A DNA stretch of 64,000 nucleotides from Amycolatopsis acidiphila (GTDB lineage Bacteria > Actinomycetota > Actinomycetes > Mycobacteriales > Pseudonocardiaceae): NCBI RefSeq assembly GCF_021391495.1, contig NZ_CP090063.1:7192001-7256000 (forward strand), written 5' to 3'. The position numbers and the translations under genes were made by a program. The notes beneath the pieces were generated by a model, which worked only from the letters and a program-made list of their open reading frames with translations, was not told where the DNA came from and did no database searches. Shown here piece by piece: positions 53,795 through 64,000 of the stretch. Position 1 is the stretch's first letter. Each line of letters opens with the position of its first letter.

Positions 53795-54097
53795 CTAGAC
53801 GATGGGGTCGTGCACGGTCACGAGCTTCGTGCCGTCCGGAAAAGTGGCCTCGACCTGCACGGAGTCCACCATCTCCGGAATGCCGGGCAGCACCTGCCCG
53901 CGGTCGAGGACGTTGCGCCCGCCCGCGACGAGGTCGGTGACGCTCAGCCCGTCCCGCGCGCCCTCGAGCACGTAGTCGGTGATGAGCGCGACCGCCTCGG
54001 GGTAGTTGAGCTTCACCCCGCGCTCCAGCCGGCGCCGCGCCACGTCGGCGGCGACGTGGATCAGCAGTTTGTCCCGTTCCTGCGGGCTCAGATGCAT
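53795..54097 (-). CDS. ureA: Urease subunit gamma
   Basis: A 100-residue subunit. [20 protein letters not shown] and [22 protein letters not shown] are the family hallmarks, followed by [34 protein letters not shown] residues ([14 protein letters not shown]). It opens the ureABCFGD operon. Its promoter lies in the 249-base gap before the divergent citrate synthase. Confidence 0.95.
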   Translation of the reverse strand: MHLSPQERDKLLIHVAADVARRRLERGVKLNYPEAVALITDYVLEGARDGLSVTDLVAGGRNVLDRGQVLPGIPEMVDSVQVEATFPDGTKLVTVHDPIV

Positions 54098-54346
54098 CCA
54101 CCAGGTCTATCACCGCCGGCCCGTACACGCGCCCGCGAGAAACACAGGATTTACACGAGATCGGCCAACTCGACTGAATCGTTCTCGTAATCGTGACCGA
54201 AACCACCGCTTCTTTCGATTGCGACCCGGCTGGCGGGGGTGCATGGTTTGGGCACCGTGCGACGAGGCGCGTCCCCGCGTGTCGATCGCGCGAGAAACGT
54301 GACTCAAGGCAACTGTCGGGGAACGCACATCGAAAGGTCTCCCACC

Positions 54347-55495
54347 GTGACTACCTCAGCGCCTGTTGCGAGCAACCAGCCTGCGGCCGAGCCGGATGAC
54401 GGGTTCAAACCCGGCTTGGAGGGCGTTGTCGCCTTCCGGACCGAGATCGCCGAACCCGACCGCGACGGCGGCGCGCTGCGCTACCGCGGCGTGGACATCG
54501 AGGACCTGGCGGGCAAGGTCAGCTTCGGCGACGTGTGGGGCCTGCTGGTCGACGCCAGGTTCGGCAACGGCCTGCCGCCCGCCGAGCCGTTCCCGCTGCC
54601 CGTGCACAGCGGCGACGTGCGGGTGGATGTACAGGCCGCGCTCGCCATGGTGGCGCCGATCTGGGGTTACCGGCCGCTGCTGGACATCAGCGACGAGGAA
54701 GCCCGCGACAACCTCGCCCGTGCCTCGGTGATGGCGTTGTCCTACGTCGCGCAGTCGGCGCGGGGCGTCGGCGTCCCCGCGGTGCCGCAGTCCAGGGTGG
54801 ACGAAGCGAAGACCATCACCGAACGGTTCATGATCCGCTGGCGCGGTGAACCGGACCCGGCGCACGTGAAGGCCCTGGACGCGTACTGGGTGTCCGCCGC
54901 CGAGCACGGCCTGAACGCCTCCACCTTCACCGCGCGCGTGATCGCGTCCACGGGCGCGGACGTCGCCGCCGCCATGTCGGGTGCGATCGGCGCGATGTCC
55001 GGGCCGCTGCACGGTGGCGCGCCGGCGCGGGTGCTGCCGATGATCGAGGAGGTCGAGCGCACGGGTGACGCCCGCAAGATGGTCAAGGGCATCCTCGACC
55101 GCAAGGAACGGCTGATGGGCTTCGGTCACCGCGTGTACCGCGCGGAGGACCCCCGCGCCCGCGTGCTGCGCCGGACCTGCAAGGAGCTGGGCGCCGAGCG
55201 GTACGAGATCGCCGAAGCGCTGGAGCAGGCCGCGCTGGCGGAGCTGCGCGAGCGGCGTCCCGACCGTCCGATCGAGACGAACGTCGAGTTCTGGGCCGCG
55301 GTGATCCTGGACTTCGCGAAGGTGCCGCCGCACATGATGCCCGCCATGTTCACCTCGGCGCGCACCGCCGGCTGGGCCGCGCACATCCTGGAGCAGAAGC
55401 GCACCGGCAGGCTGGTCCGCCCGTCCGCGACCTACGTCGGGCCGGGCCCGCGCCAGCCGCGCGAGGTCGAAGGCTGGGACGCGATCGGCAAGTAG
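54347..55495 (+). CDS. citA: Citrate synthase 2
   Basis: A 382-residue citrate synthase. [14 protein letters not shown] begins the fold; [20 protein letters not shown] and [17 protein letters not shown] carry the active-site histidines, and [18 protein letters not shown] the third. It is smaller than GltA and matches the CitA/type I group found near serC in Mycobacterium. The GTG at 54347 gives TTSAPV; upstream in-frame sequence lacks a site. Its presence with gltA suggests carbon-source-dependent roles. Confidence 0.92.
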   Translation: MTTSAPVASNQPAAEPDDGFKPGLEGVVAFRTEIAEPDRDGGALRYRGVDIEDLAGKVSFGDVWGLLVDARFGNGLPPAEPFPLPVHSGDVRVDVQAALAMVAPIWGYRPLLDISDEEARDNLARASVMALSYVAQSARGVGVPAVPQSRVDEAKTITERFMIRWRGEPDPAHVKALDAYWVSAAEHGLNASTFTARVIASTGADVAAAMSGAIGAMSGPLHGGAPARVLPMIEEVERTGDARKMVKGILDRKERLMGFGHRVYRAEDPRARVLRRTCKELGAERYEIAEALEQAALAELRERRPDRPIETNVEFWAAVILDFAKVPPHMMPAMFTSARTAGWAAHILEQKRTGRLVRPSATYVGPGPRQPREVEGWDAIGK

Positions 55496-55630
55496 CCGCT
55501 GTCCGCCGGACGGTGGACACGAGGTTCAGCGGACGCCTCGCGCGCGGAGCCGGCCGGGGCGGACCGCGGCGGTGCCCACCGCGATGGCCCGCGGGCTGCT
55601 GCCCTGATCAGTGCCGGGCAGAATGTCGTC

Positions 55631-58115
<2,485 letters not shown>

Positions 58116-58133
58116 AACTGGGCTGACGACGGA

Positions 58134-58172
58134 GATGATGGTGGCCGGCATCGCCGGCCACCATCATCTTTT
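58134..58172 (+). terminator. Strong rho-independent terminator after serC
   Basis: A perfect 16-bp stem (58134-58149 with 58153-58168) with a 3-base loop is followed by TTTT (58169-58172). The A/T pair at 58133/58169 extends it. Confidence 0.92.
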
Positions 58173-58404
58173 GTCGGCAACGGCACGAGGAACACCGAAA
58201 ACCTGCGGTCCCAGCGCCGGGCGATCCTGCCCGAGAATCCCCTGTTCGTGACCGCCGGGGCCAGGCGTGTCCCGGCGACAGCGGGCGGTTTCATGCGTGA
58301 AGATCAACAACTGGGTACCGGGATGTCGGCGCGCCTGCACCGTCAAGGCGACGCGCCGTTCTACCGTTAACACCCACAAAGGTGAAGTCTGGAGGAGGCG
58401 GCTG

Positions 58405-59214
58405 ATGCGAGCGCTGAGGGTTGTCGGGATACACGAGGACGGTAAGTCCATCGTGTGCGAAGACCCGGCGCGCCGCGAACGTTTCCTCCTGCCTGCCGAT
58501 GAAAGACTGCGGGCGGCCGCGAGGGGCGACATCACCCGGCTCGGTCAGATCGAAATCGAGTTGGAGAGTCAGATGCGACCACGCGAGATCCAGGCCCGGA
58601 TCCGGGCCGGCGAATCCGTGCAGCAGGTGGCGGCCTCCGCGGGTGTGCCGGAACAGCGGGTCGAGCGGTTCGCGTACCCGGTGCTGCTCGAACGATCACG
58701 GATCGCGGAACTGGCCCAGGGCGCGCACCCGGTCCGCGAGGACGGCCCCGACGTGCGGACGCTCGGTGAGGTCGTGGCGTACGCGTTCGGCGTACGCGGG
58801 CAGGACTACGGGCACGCCGAGTGGGACGCGTGGAAGGACGACGGCAAGTGGGTCGTCGCGCTGCGCTGGCAGACCGGCCGCTCGGACATGAGCGCGCACT
58901 GGTCGTTCGCGCCGGGCGCACACGGCGGCACCGTCAACGCGCTCGACGACCACGCCGAGGAGCTGCTCGATCCGCACCGCGCGCCGCGCACGCTGCGGGC
59001 CGTCGAGCCCGATCCGCTGCCGGTCGCCGAGCCAGAGCAGCCGATGCTCACCGCGGAAGAGCCCGAAGCCGCCGCGCCCGAGCCGCCTGCCGAGCCCGAG
59101 CCGGAGCCGGAACCCAAGTCCGCGGTGCCGGCGAAGCCGAAGTCGAAGAAGAACCACCCGGCGGTCCCGGCGTGGGAGGACGTCCTCCTGGGCGTCCGCT
59201 CCCAGCGCGGCTAG
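58405..59214 (+). CDS. sepH: Septation protein SepH
   Basis: A 269-residue protein. The N-terminal SepH domain (DUF3071, residues ~1-175) reads MRALRVVGIHEDGKSIVCE, RERFLLPADERLRAAARGD, and MRPREIQARIRAGESVQQVA, the last being an HTH-like segment. An acidic, Pro/Glu-rich C-terminal tail follows (~190-245). In Streptomyces and Mycobacterium SepH binds FtsZ and promotes its assembly. ATG with GGAGGAGG. It ends overlapping the next stop (convergent). Confidence 0.93.
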   Translation: MRALRVVGIHEDGKSIVCEDPARRERFLLPADERLRAAARGDITRLGQIEIELESQMRPREIQARIRAGESVQQVAASAGVPEQRVERFAYPVLLERSRIAELAQGAHPVREDGPDVRTLGEVVAYAFGVRGQDYGHAEWDAWKDDGKWVVALRWQTGRSDMSAHWSFAPGAHGGTVNALDDHAEELLDPHRAPRTLRAVEPDPLPVAEPEQPMLTAEEPEAAAPEPPAEPEPEPEPKSAVPAKPKSKKNHPAVPAWEDVLLGVRSQRG

Positions 59215-59564
59215 GCGTCCAGCTCTGCGACGAGCTTCTTGGGGGCGACTACGCGGTAGGCGTCGGTGACGATCGCGCGGATCTCGGCCCAGTCCACCGG
59301 CACGTCCAGCCACACGCCGAGCCAGCCGCGGCGACCGACGTACGGGGGCCGGAAGAAGCGCTCCGGCTCCTCGGCGACCAGCTCCTCCTGCGCACCGGGC
59401 GGCGCGGCGCACCAGAACGCGAGCCGGTCGTCGTGGTGGTGGTCGGCGAACATCACGAACGTCTTCTTGTCCCGCACGAACCAGGCCGGCTCGCCGTGGC
59501 TCGGGCGCTCCGTCGTCTCCGGCAGCGCCAGGCACAGCTTCCGCAGCTCTTCGAGCGGCTTCAT
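59211..59564 (-). CDS. MmcQ/YjbR family protein
   Basis: A 117-residue protein. LALPETTERPSHGEPAWFVR and KKTFVMFADHHHDDRLAFW match the MmcQ/YjbR fold (double-wing DNA-binding-like), and GWLGVWLDVPVDWAEIRAIV its C-terminal part. Its function is not established. Its stop overlaps the sepH stop (4 bases). Confidence 0.88.
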   Translation of the reverse strand: MKPLEELRKLCLALPETTERPSHGEPAWFVRDKKTFVMFADHHHDDRLAFWCAAPPGAQEELVAEEPERFFRPPYVGRRGWLGVWLDVPVDWAEIRAIVTDAYRVVAPKKLVAELDA

Positions 59565-59579
59565 GGCCGGACCATCCCC

Positions 59580-60200
59580 TCAGAATGCCACCGTGAGCAC
59601 CCCGAACCAGGCCAGCACGCAGCCGGCGGCCGCGCCGAGGGCGATCCAGCGCACGATCGGCAGGCGCCGTGCCAGCCACAGCGACGGCGCCAGGCCTGCG
59701 GTGACCACGGCGGACGCCAGCAGCACGACCCAGCCCGCGGTCTCGGCGGCCAGCGCCACGGCGAGCGCGAGCATCGCCGTGATCACCACGGCCGCGACGA
59801 ACCCTGCGACCACGAGGCCGGTCCCCCACGGCGTGGGCTCGTCGCCGACCTCCGCCGCGCCGAACAACCGGCGAGTGAGGCTCTGTTCCGCCTGCTCCGG
59901 CGGCAGCGGCTGCACCACTACGACCTCGTCGGTCACCGGGTCGACGTAGTGCACCGGCGTGCCCATCACCGTGGCCACGCGGGCGGCGAGCTGCTGCCCG
60001 CGTCGCGAGACGACCGGCGCCGCCTCCCCCGGCCCCGCGCGCTCGGCCGCGCGGCGGACCGCGGCGGCGACGCGCGCCCACTCGTGCAAGGCGTCGGCCA
60101 GTTCGACGCCGAGCGCCAGGCTGTGCGGATCGATCTCGCGCGTGTAGGCCTCGCCGTGCCCCTTCAGCACGGCTCGCTCCCCGCGGATCCGCAACTCCAC
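59580..60200 (-). CDS. DUF2537-like three-helix membrane protein
   Basis: A 206-residue protein. The N-terminal cytoplasmic part (~1-120: VELRIRGERAVLKGHGEA, AVRRAAERAGPGEAAPVV) is followed by three membrane helices (~125-150, ~153-175, ~180-203). The place next to sepH matches the Rv0882-type protein of Mycobacterium. GTG at 60200 gives VELRIRGE; its function is unknown. Confidence 0.8.
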   Translation of the reverse strand: MELRIRGERAVLKGHGEAYTREIDPHSLALGVELADALHEWARVAAAVRRAAERAGPGEAAPVVSRRGQQLAARVATVMGTPVHYVDPVTDEVVVVQPLPPEQAEQSLTRRLFGAAEVGDEPTPWGTGLVVAGFVAAVVITAMLALAVALAAETAGWVVLLASAVVTAGLAPSLWLARRLPIVRWIALGAAAGCVLAWFGVLTVAF

Positions 60201-60240
60201 GCGTATGCCTCCCCGTCCAGCGCCTGCGAACGCGAGTAAC

Positions 60241-61044
60241 TTACCGCCCGGCGAGCTCGTAGAAGGCGACCGCTGCCGCAGTGGCGACGTTGAGCGAGTC
60301 GACGCCTTCGGCCATCGGGACACGCACCGCGACATCCGCCGCCCCGAGCGCTTCCTCGGTGAGCCCCGGACCCTCCGAACCGAGCAGCAACGCGATCTTC
60401 CCACCGTCGGCGGCCAGTTCGCGCAACGGCACCGAATCGGCCCGCGGGGTCAGCGCCGCGACCCGGAAACCCTTCTCCTTCAGCGATGTCAGCCCGGCCG
60501 GCCACGGTTCGAGCGGGGCGAACGGGACGCGCAGGACGTTGCCCATGGAAACCCGCACACTGCGCCGGTAGAGCGGATCCGAACAACCCGGCCCGAGCAG
60601 GACGCCGCCGAGGCCGAACGCGGCCGCGTTGCGGAACAGCGCGCCCAGGTTTTCGTGGTCGCCGACACCTTCCGGTACCGCGAGTACCCGTGCCCGCGCG
60701 ACAATCTCCCCTGCGGACGACCGCGGCGCCCGATCGGCCACCGCGAGCACACCGCGGTTGAGGTGGAAGCCGACGATCTCGGCCATCAGCTCGGCGGACG
60801 TGACGTAGGCGGGCACGTCCACCCCGGCCAGCTCCGGCTCCAGTTCTTCAATCCGGCGCGCCACGCCTAAAAGCGCCCGAACGGGGTAATCGGACGCGAG
60901 CAGGCGACGGACGACGACCGTGCCCTCGGCGATCACGAAACCGCGCCCGCCGGGGCGGTCCGGCCTCCGGTCGGCTGTGGACAGGTGACGAAAGTCGTCG
61001 ACACGGGGGTCGTCGACCTTCTGGACGGAGATACGTTGCGCCAC
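60241..61044 (-). CDS. TrmH family RNA methyltransferase
   Basis: A 267-residue SPOUT-class methyltransferase with an N-terminal L30e-like domain (~1-95). NLGALFRNAAAFGLGGVLLG, LLGSEGPGLTEEAL and VPMAEGVDSLNVATAAAVAF are the three conserved motifs. It methylates rRNA or tRNA using S-adenosylmethionine. It is divergent from the GCS2 ligase gene, with 206 bases between the starts. Confidence 0.92.
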   Translation of the reverse strand: MAQRISVQKVDDPRVDDFRHLSTADRRPDRPGGRGFVIAEGTVVVRRLLASDYPVRALLGVARRIEELEPELAGVDVPAYVTSAELMAEIVGFHLNRGVLAVADRAPRSSAGEIVARARVLAVPEGVGDHENLGALFRNAAAFGLGGVLLGPGCSDPLYRRSVRVSMGNVLRVPFAPLEPWPAGLTSLKEKGFRVAALTPRADSVPLRELAADGGKIALLLGSEGPGLTEEALGAADVAVRVPMAEGVDSLNVATAAAVAFYELAGR

Positions 61045-61250
61045 GGAGACGAGTCTGGCCTCGGGGTGGTTGCTCCGAACGAGGCGGGTATCGCTACGGC
61101 GAACGGGTCAGCTTCGGTTCCCCTCCGGATAGCCGACCGGACAGCACCAGTTTGGCCGATAGCCCTTGAAGCGATGCTGTGTAACTGTTGTCCGCCGGGC
61201 AAGAGCGCCCAGACTCCGCGACGGACCCGGACGAACGAAGCAGGGAAGGC

Positions 61251-62750
61251 ATGGGCCAGGATCTTTCGGCTGACGGCTTCAACCCACGCGACCGGGCCAA
61301 GTACCGCCGCAAGGTCCAGCGATGTCTCGACACACTGGGCCGAATGCTCGGCGACGGCGGATTCTCTTTCCCCCGAAGACATATCGGGCTGGAAGTCGAG
61401 CTGAACCTGGTCGACGGGACGATGGGTCCCGCGATGACGAACCAGGAAGTGCTGGACGCACTGGACAATCCGTCCTTCACCACCGAACTCTCGCAGCACA
61501 ATATAGAACTGAACGTACCGCCCAGGCCACTGGCCGGGAACTCCGCGATCGAACTGGAACGCGATCTTCGCGGCTACTTGACCGACGCCGACGACAAGTC
61601 GGCCTGCTCCGGCGCGCGGCTGGCGATGATCGGCATCCTGCCGACGTTGACGCACGATCACTTCGACCAGAAGTGGATCACCAACAGCACCCGCTACACC
61701 ATGCTCAATGACCAGATCTTCGCCGCCCGCGGCGAGCACGTCACGTTGTCGCTGGACGGCGCGGCGATGCGGGGGCACAAGGCGGAACGGCTGCGGACGC
61801 ACTCCGAGTCGATCCTCCCCGAGGCCGCCTGCACGTCGCTGCAGCTGCACCTGCAGGTCGCGCCCGAGGAGTTCGCCGCGCACTGGAACGCCGCGCAGTG
61901 CCTGGCCGGCGTCCAGGTCGCGGTCGGCGCGAACTCGCCGTTCCTGCTGGGCAAGGCGCTGTGGCACGAGACGCGGATCCCGCTGTTCCTGCAGGCCACG
62001 GACACCCGTCCGGAGGAGCTGAAGAACCAGGGCGTGCGGCCACGCGTGTGGTTCGGCGAACGCTGGATCACCTCGATCTTCGACCTGTTCGAGGAGAACG
62101 TCCGCTACTTCCCCGGTCTGCTCCCGGAGACCGACGACGAGGACCCGGTCGACGCGCTGGACTCCGGCCAGGCGCCGAAGCTGGCGGAACTGCGGCTGCA
62201 CAACGGAACCGTGTGGCGGTGGAACAGGCCGGTGTACGACGTCGTGGACGGCAAGCCGCACCTGCGCGTGGAGAACCGGGTGCTGCCCGCCGGGCCGACC
62301 GTGGTCGACATGATGGCCAACGCGGCGTTCTTCTACGGCGCACAACGCGCGCTCGCCGAGGCCGAGCGTCCTATTTGGACACAGATGTCCTTCCAGGCCG
62401 CCGAGGAGAACCTGTACGCCGGAGCACGCAACGGGTTCGACGCGCAGCTGTACTGGCCGGGCATCGGCTGGATCCCGCCGGACGAGCTGACCCTGCGGGT
62501 CCTGCTGCCGCTGGCCTACGACGGGCTGCGCACGGCTGACGTCAGCGAAGCCTCGATCGAGCGATACCTGGGCATCATCGAGCAGCGGTGCCTCACCAAG
62601 CGCAACGGCGCCTGGTGGCAGCGGGAGACGGTGGCCCTCGCGGAACAGCACGGCTCGGACCGCGAGACGGCGCTGTCGACGATGCTGGAGCGCTACCTGT
62701 CACTCTCCGCAACCGAGGAGCCGGTGCACACCTGGTCGGTGGAACTGTGA
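61251..62750 (+). CDS. Glutamate-cysteine ligase family 2 (GCS2)-type ligase
   Basis: A 499-residue ATP-dependent carboxylate-amine ligase. RHIGLEVELNLVDGTMGPA has the Mg-binding glutamates, TELSQHNIELNVPPRPL and SLQLHLQVAPEEF the substrate site, and ENRVLPAGPTVVDMMANAAFF the C-terminal signature. Actinobacteria of this type make mycothiol and ergothioneine; the family includes EgtA, but sequence and length do not decide the product. The ATG at 61251 has CAGGGAAGG upstream. It may be in an operon with the heme oxygenase 45 bases on, though an iron box lies between. Confidence 0.88.
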   Translation: MGQDLSADGFNPRDRAKYRRKVQRCLDTLGRMLGDGGFSFPRRHIGLEVELNLVDGTMGPAMTNQEVLDALDNPSFTTELSQHNIELNVPPRPLAGNSAIELERDLRGYLTDADDKSACSGARLAMIGILPTLTHDHFDQKWITNSTRYTMLNDQIFAARGEHVTLSLDGAAMRGHKAERLRTHSESILPEAACTSLQLHLQVAPEEFAAHWNAAQCLAGVQVAVGANSPFLLGKALWHETRIPLFLQATDTRPEELKNQGVRPRVWFGERWITSIFDLFEENVRYFPGLLPETDDEDPVDALDSGQAPKLAELRLHNGTVWRWNRPVYDVVDGKPHLRVENRVLPAGPTVVDMMANAAFFYGAQRALAEAERPIWTQMSFQAAEENLYAGARNGFDAQLYWPGIGWIPPDELTLRVLLPLAYDGLRTADVSEASIERYLGIIEQRCLTKRNGAWWQRETVALAEQHGSDRETALSTMLERYLSLSATEEPVHTWSVEL

Positions 62751-62752
62751 AT

Positions 62753-62771
62753 TTAGGGTAGCCTTACCAGT
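62753..62771 (+). promoter_or_regulatory. Probable IdeR/DtxR iron box upstream of heme oxygenase
   Basis: TTAGGGTAGCCTTACCAGT agrees with the IdeR/DtxR consensus TTAGGTTAGGCTAACCTAA at 13 of 19 bases, keeping the left half almost intact. It begins 42 bases before the ATG at 62795, so iron-loaded IdeR would repress heme oxygenase. Confidence 0.75.
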
Positions 62772-62794
62772 CGCGCTCGCTTACGCTCGAGGTC

Positions 62795-63451
62795 ATGGCA
62801 GCTACTCTGACCGTGGAACAGACCCCGTTCTCGACGATGCTGCGCGAGTCCACCAGGGACGTGCACGAGCGTGCCCACCGGTCCGCTTTCATGGACGCCC
62901 TGTTCGACGGCAGGCTCCCGCTGCGGGCGTACGCGCGCCTGGCGGCCCAGTACCACTTCATCTACCAGGCGATCGAGGAAGCGTCCGACGCGCTGGCCTG
63001 CCATCCGGTCGGCGGTGCCTTTGTGTTCGACGAGCTGCGGCGCGGGCCGGCGCTGGCCGCGGACCTGGCGTTCCTGGTCGGCGAGGACTGGGCCGAACGG
63101 GTGACACCGGTGCCGGCCACCGAGGACTACGTCCGTCGCATCCGGACGGTCGCCGCCGACTGGCCCGGCGGCTACGTCGCCCACCACTACACCCGCTACC
63201 TGGGTGACCTCGCCGGCGGGCAGGCCGTGCGCGGGCTGCTCAAGCGCACCTACGGCGTCGAAGGCCCTGGCGCGCTGTTCTACCACTTCGACCTCGGCAA
63301 CGTGCCCGCGTTCCGCAAGCGCTACCGGGCGCTGCTCGACGAAGCGCCGTGGGACGAGGCCGAGCGCCGGCGCATCGTCACCGAGACGCTGGTCGCGTTC
63401 GAGCTCAACGTGGCCCTGCTCGCCGACCTCGCCGACGAAGTACCGGGGTGA
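62795..63451 (+). CDS. hmuO: Biliverdin-producing heme oxygenase
   Basis: A 218-residue heme oxygenase. The proximal heme ligand is probably His24 (STRDVHERAH); the distal helix has YLGDLAGGQAVRGLL. It opens heme to release iron, CO and biliverdin. An iron box directly upstream fits iron starvation control, as for HmuO of Corynebacterium. ATG at 62795. Confidence 0.92.
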   Translation: MAATLTVEQTPFSTMLRESTRDVHERAHRSAFMDALFDGRLPLRAYARLAAQYHFIYQAIEEASDALACHPVGGAFVFDELRRGPALAADLAFLVGEDWAERVTPVPATEDYVRRIRTVAADWPGGYVAHHYTRYLGDLAGGQAVRGLLKRTYGVEGPGALFYHFDLGNVPAFRKRYRALLDEAPWDEAERRRIVTETLVAFELNVALLADLADEVPG

Positions 63452-63611
63452 TCACGCGCACACCTGGTTGACCTCCAGCAAGCTGGAGATCGCAGGCTGG
63501 TGACGGGCGCCTTCCCGGGGTGTGGATCACCAACTCCCCGGTTAGCCACCCGATACGGTTGCTACTAGGTTGGTGGCGCAGGGATTTTGCGTCAGATAAG
63601 AAGGAGGGCTG

Positions 63612-64000
63612 ATGGCCCGGTACGAGCTTCCCGATCTGGACTACGACTACGGCGCGCTTGCTCCGCACATCTCGGCTCAGATCAACGAGCTGCACCACAG
63701 CAAGCACCACGCCACCTACGTCAAGGGCGCGAACGACACCCTGGACAAGCTGGCCGAGGCGCGCGACAAGGGCGACTTCTCCTCGATCGTCGGGCTGGAG
63801 ACCACGCTGGCCTTCAACCTGGCCGGTCACGCGAACCACGTCGTGTGGTGGAAGATCCTCTCGCCCGAAGGCGGCGACAAGCCGACCGGCGAGCTCGCGC
63901 AGGCGATCGACGACGCGTTCGGCTCCTGGGACAAGTTCCAGGCGCAGTTCACCGCCGTCGCCACGACCATCCAGGGCAACGGCTGGGCCGCGCTCTCCTG
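63612..64000 (+). CDS. sodA: Superoxide dismutase (Fe/Mn), 3' end outside window
   Basis: 129 visible codons, starting [20 protein letters not shown] at the ATG with AAGGAGG upstream. [18 protein letters not shown] contains the first metal His, and [19 protein letters not shown] the second His. GNGWAALSW runs to the window edge. The remaining ligands (DxWEHAYY region) lie outside. It converts superoxide to peroxide; the metal cannot be fixed from this part. Confidence 0.95.
   Translation, partial: MARYELPDLDYDYGALAPHISAQINELHHSKHHATYVKGANDTLDKLAEARDKGDFSSIVGLETTLAFNLAGHANHVVWWKILSPEGGDKPTGELAQAIDDAFGSWDKFQAQFTAVATTIQGNGWAALS

Overview
This window comes from the chromosome of a high-GC actinomycete. 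Several features point to the Pseudonocardiales, most likely Amycolatopsis or a close relative. These are GC-rich codon use with many GTG and TTG starts, an actinobacterial integration host factor (mihF), a mycothiol-dependent formaldehyde dehydrogenase, SepH, LGFP-repeat exported proteins, type VII secretion-associated proteins and an IdeR/DtxR-like iron box. The order serC, sepH, a DUF2537-like membrane protein and a TrmH-family methyltransferase, with two citrate synthase genes nearby, recalls the Rv0881-Rv0896 neighbourhood of Mycobacterium tuberculosis as I remember it. I could not run any search, so genus and family assignments rest on motifs read from the translated sequence.

Region by region. 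1-4.4 kb: the 5' part of a large exported beta-propeller/LGFP protein, a mycoredoxin-like thiol protein with a TetR regulator, and a small membrane-anchored protein. 4.5-8.4 kb: a tightly coupled four-gene catabolic operon (class III CoA-transferase, acetoacetate decarboxylase, 3-hydroxyacyl-CoA dehydrogenase, acyl-CoA dehydrogenase). 8.4-13.2 kb: a secreted sugar-dehydrogenase/PKD/LGFP protein behind a long hairpin, then an RpiR regulator coupled to a zinc alcohol dehydrogenase. 13.2-13.6 kb: a gene-free stretch with a 151-bp inverted repeat and one copy of a dispersed repeat. 13.6-20.2 kb: a flavin-type monooxygenase, an MntR/DtxR regulator, and a divergent fatty-acid-type locus (amidohydrolase and GNAT against enoyl-CoA hydratase, acyl-CoA ligase and TetR). 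20.2-34 kb: a polytopic membrane protein, an acyl-CoA dehydrogenase, a phosphopantetheinyl transferase, isochorismate synthase, mihF, an acyl-CoA ligase with a hotdog thioesterase, a secreted C39-like protease, TetR/SDR, and mycothiol-dependent formaldehyde oxidation.

34-37 kb: an XRE regulator, a membrane protein and a NatAB-like ABC exporter form one coupled operon. 37-45 kb: gltA, a PfkB kinase, TetR/acyl-CoA dehydrogenase, an amidohydrolase, a GNAT protein, aldose 1-epimerase, and a TetR gene coupled to a metallo-beta-lactamase-fold gene that has lost its middle. 45-47.3 kb: a type VII-associated operon (secretion target, WXG-like/NlpC-P60 hydrolase, two YbaB-like proteins). 47.4-54.1 kb: an MFS exporter, pdxH and the urease operon ureABCFGD without ureE. 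54.3-64 kb: a second citrate synthase, a serine hydrolase, serC, sepH, housekeeping genes, a GCS2-type ligase, an iron-boxed heme oxygenase and the start of sodA.

The recurring theme is acyl-CoA and redox metabolism under local control. Six TetR genes, three acyl-CoA dehydrogenases and two acyl-CoA ligases lie in 64 kb, and many of the regulators sit beside clear palindromic operators. The least explained parts are the 4.5-8.4 kb operon and its downstream hairpin, the long inverted repeat at 13.3 kb, the dispersed repeat at 13.5, 24.9 and 41.5 kb, and the interlocked stems at 26.15 kb. I saw no CRISPR array, tRNA, rRNA, prophage or intact insertion sequence.
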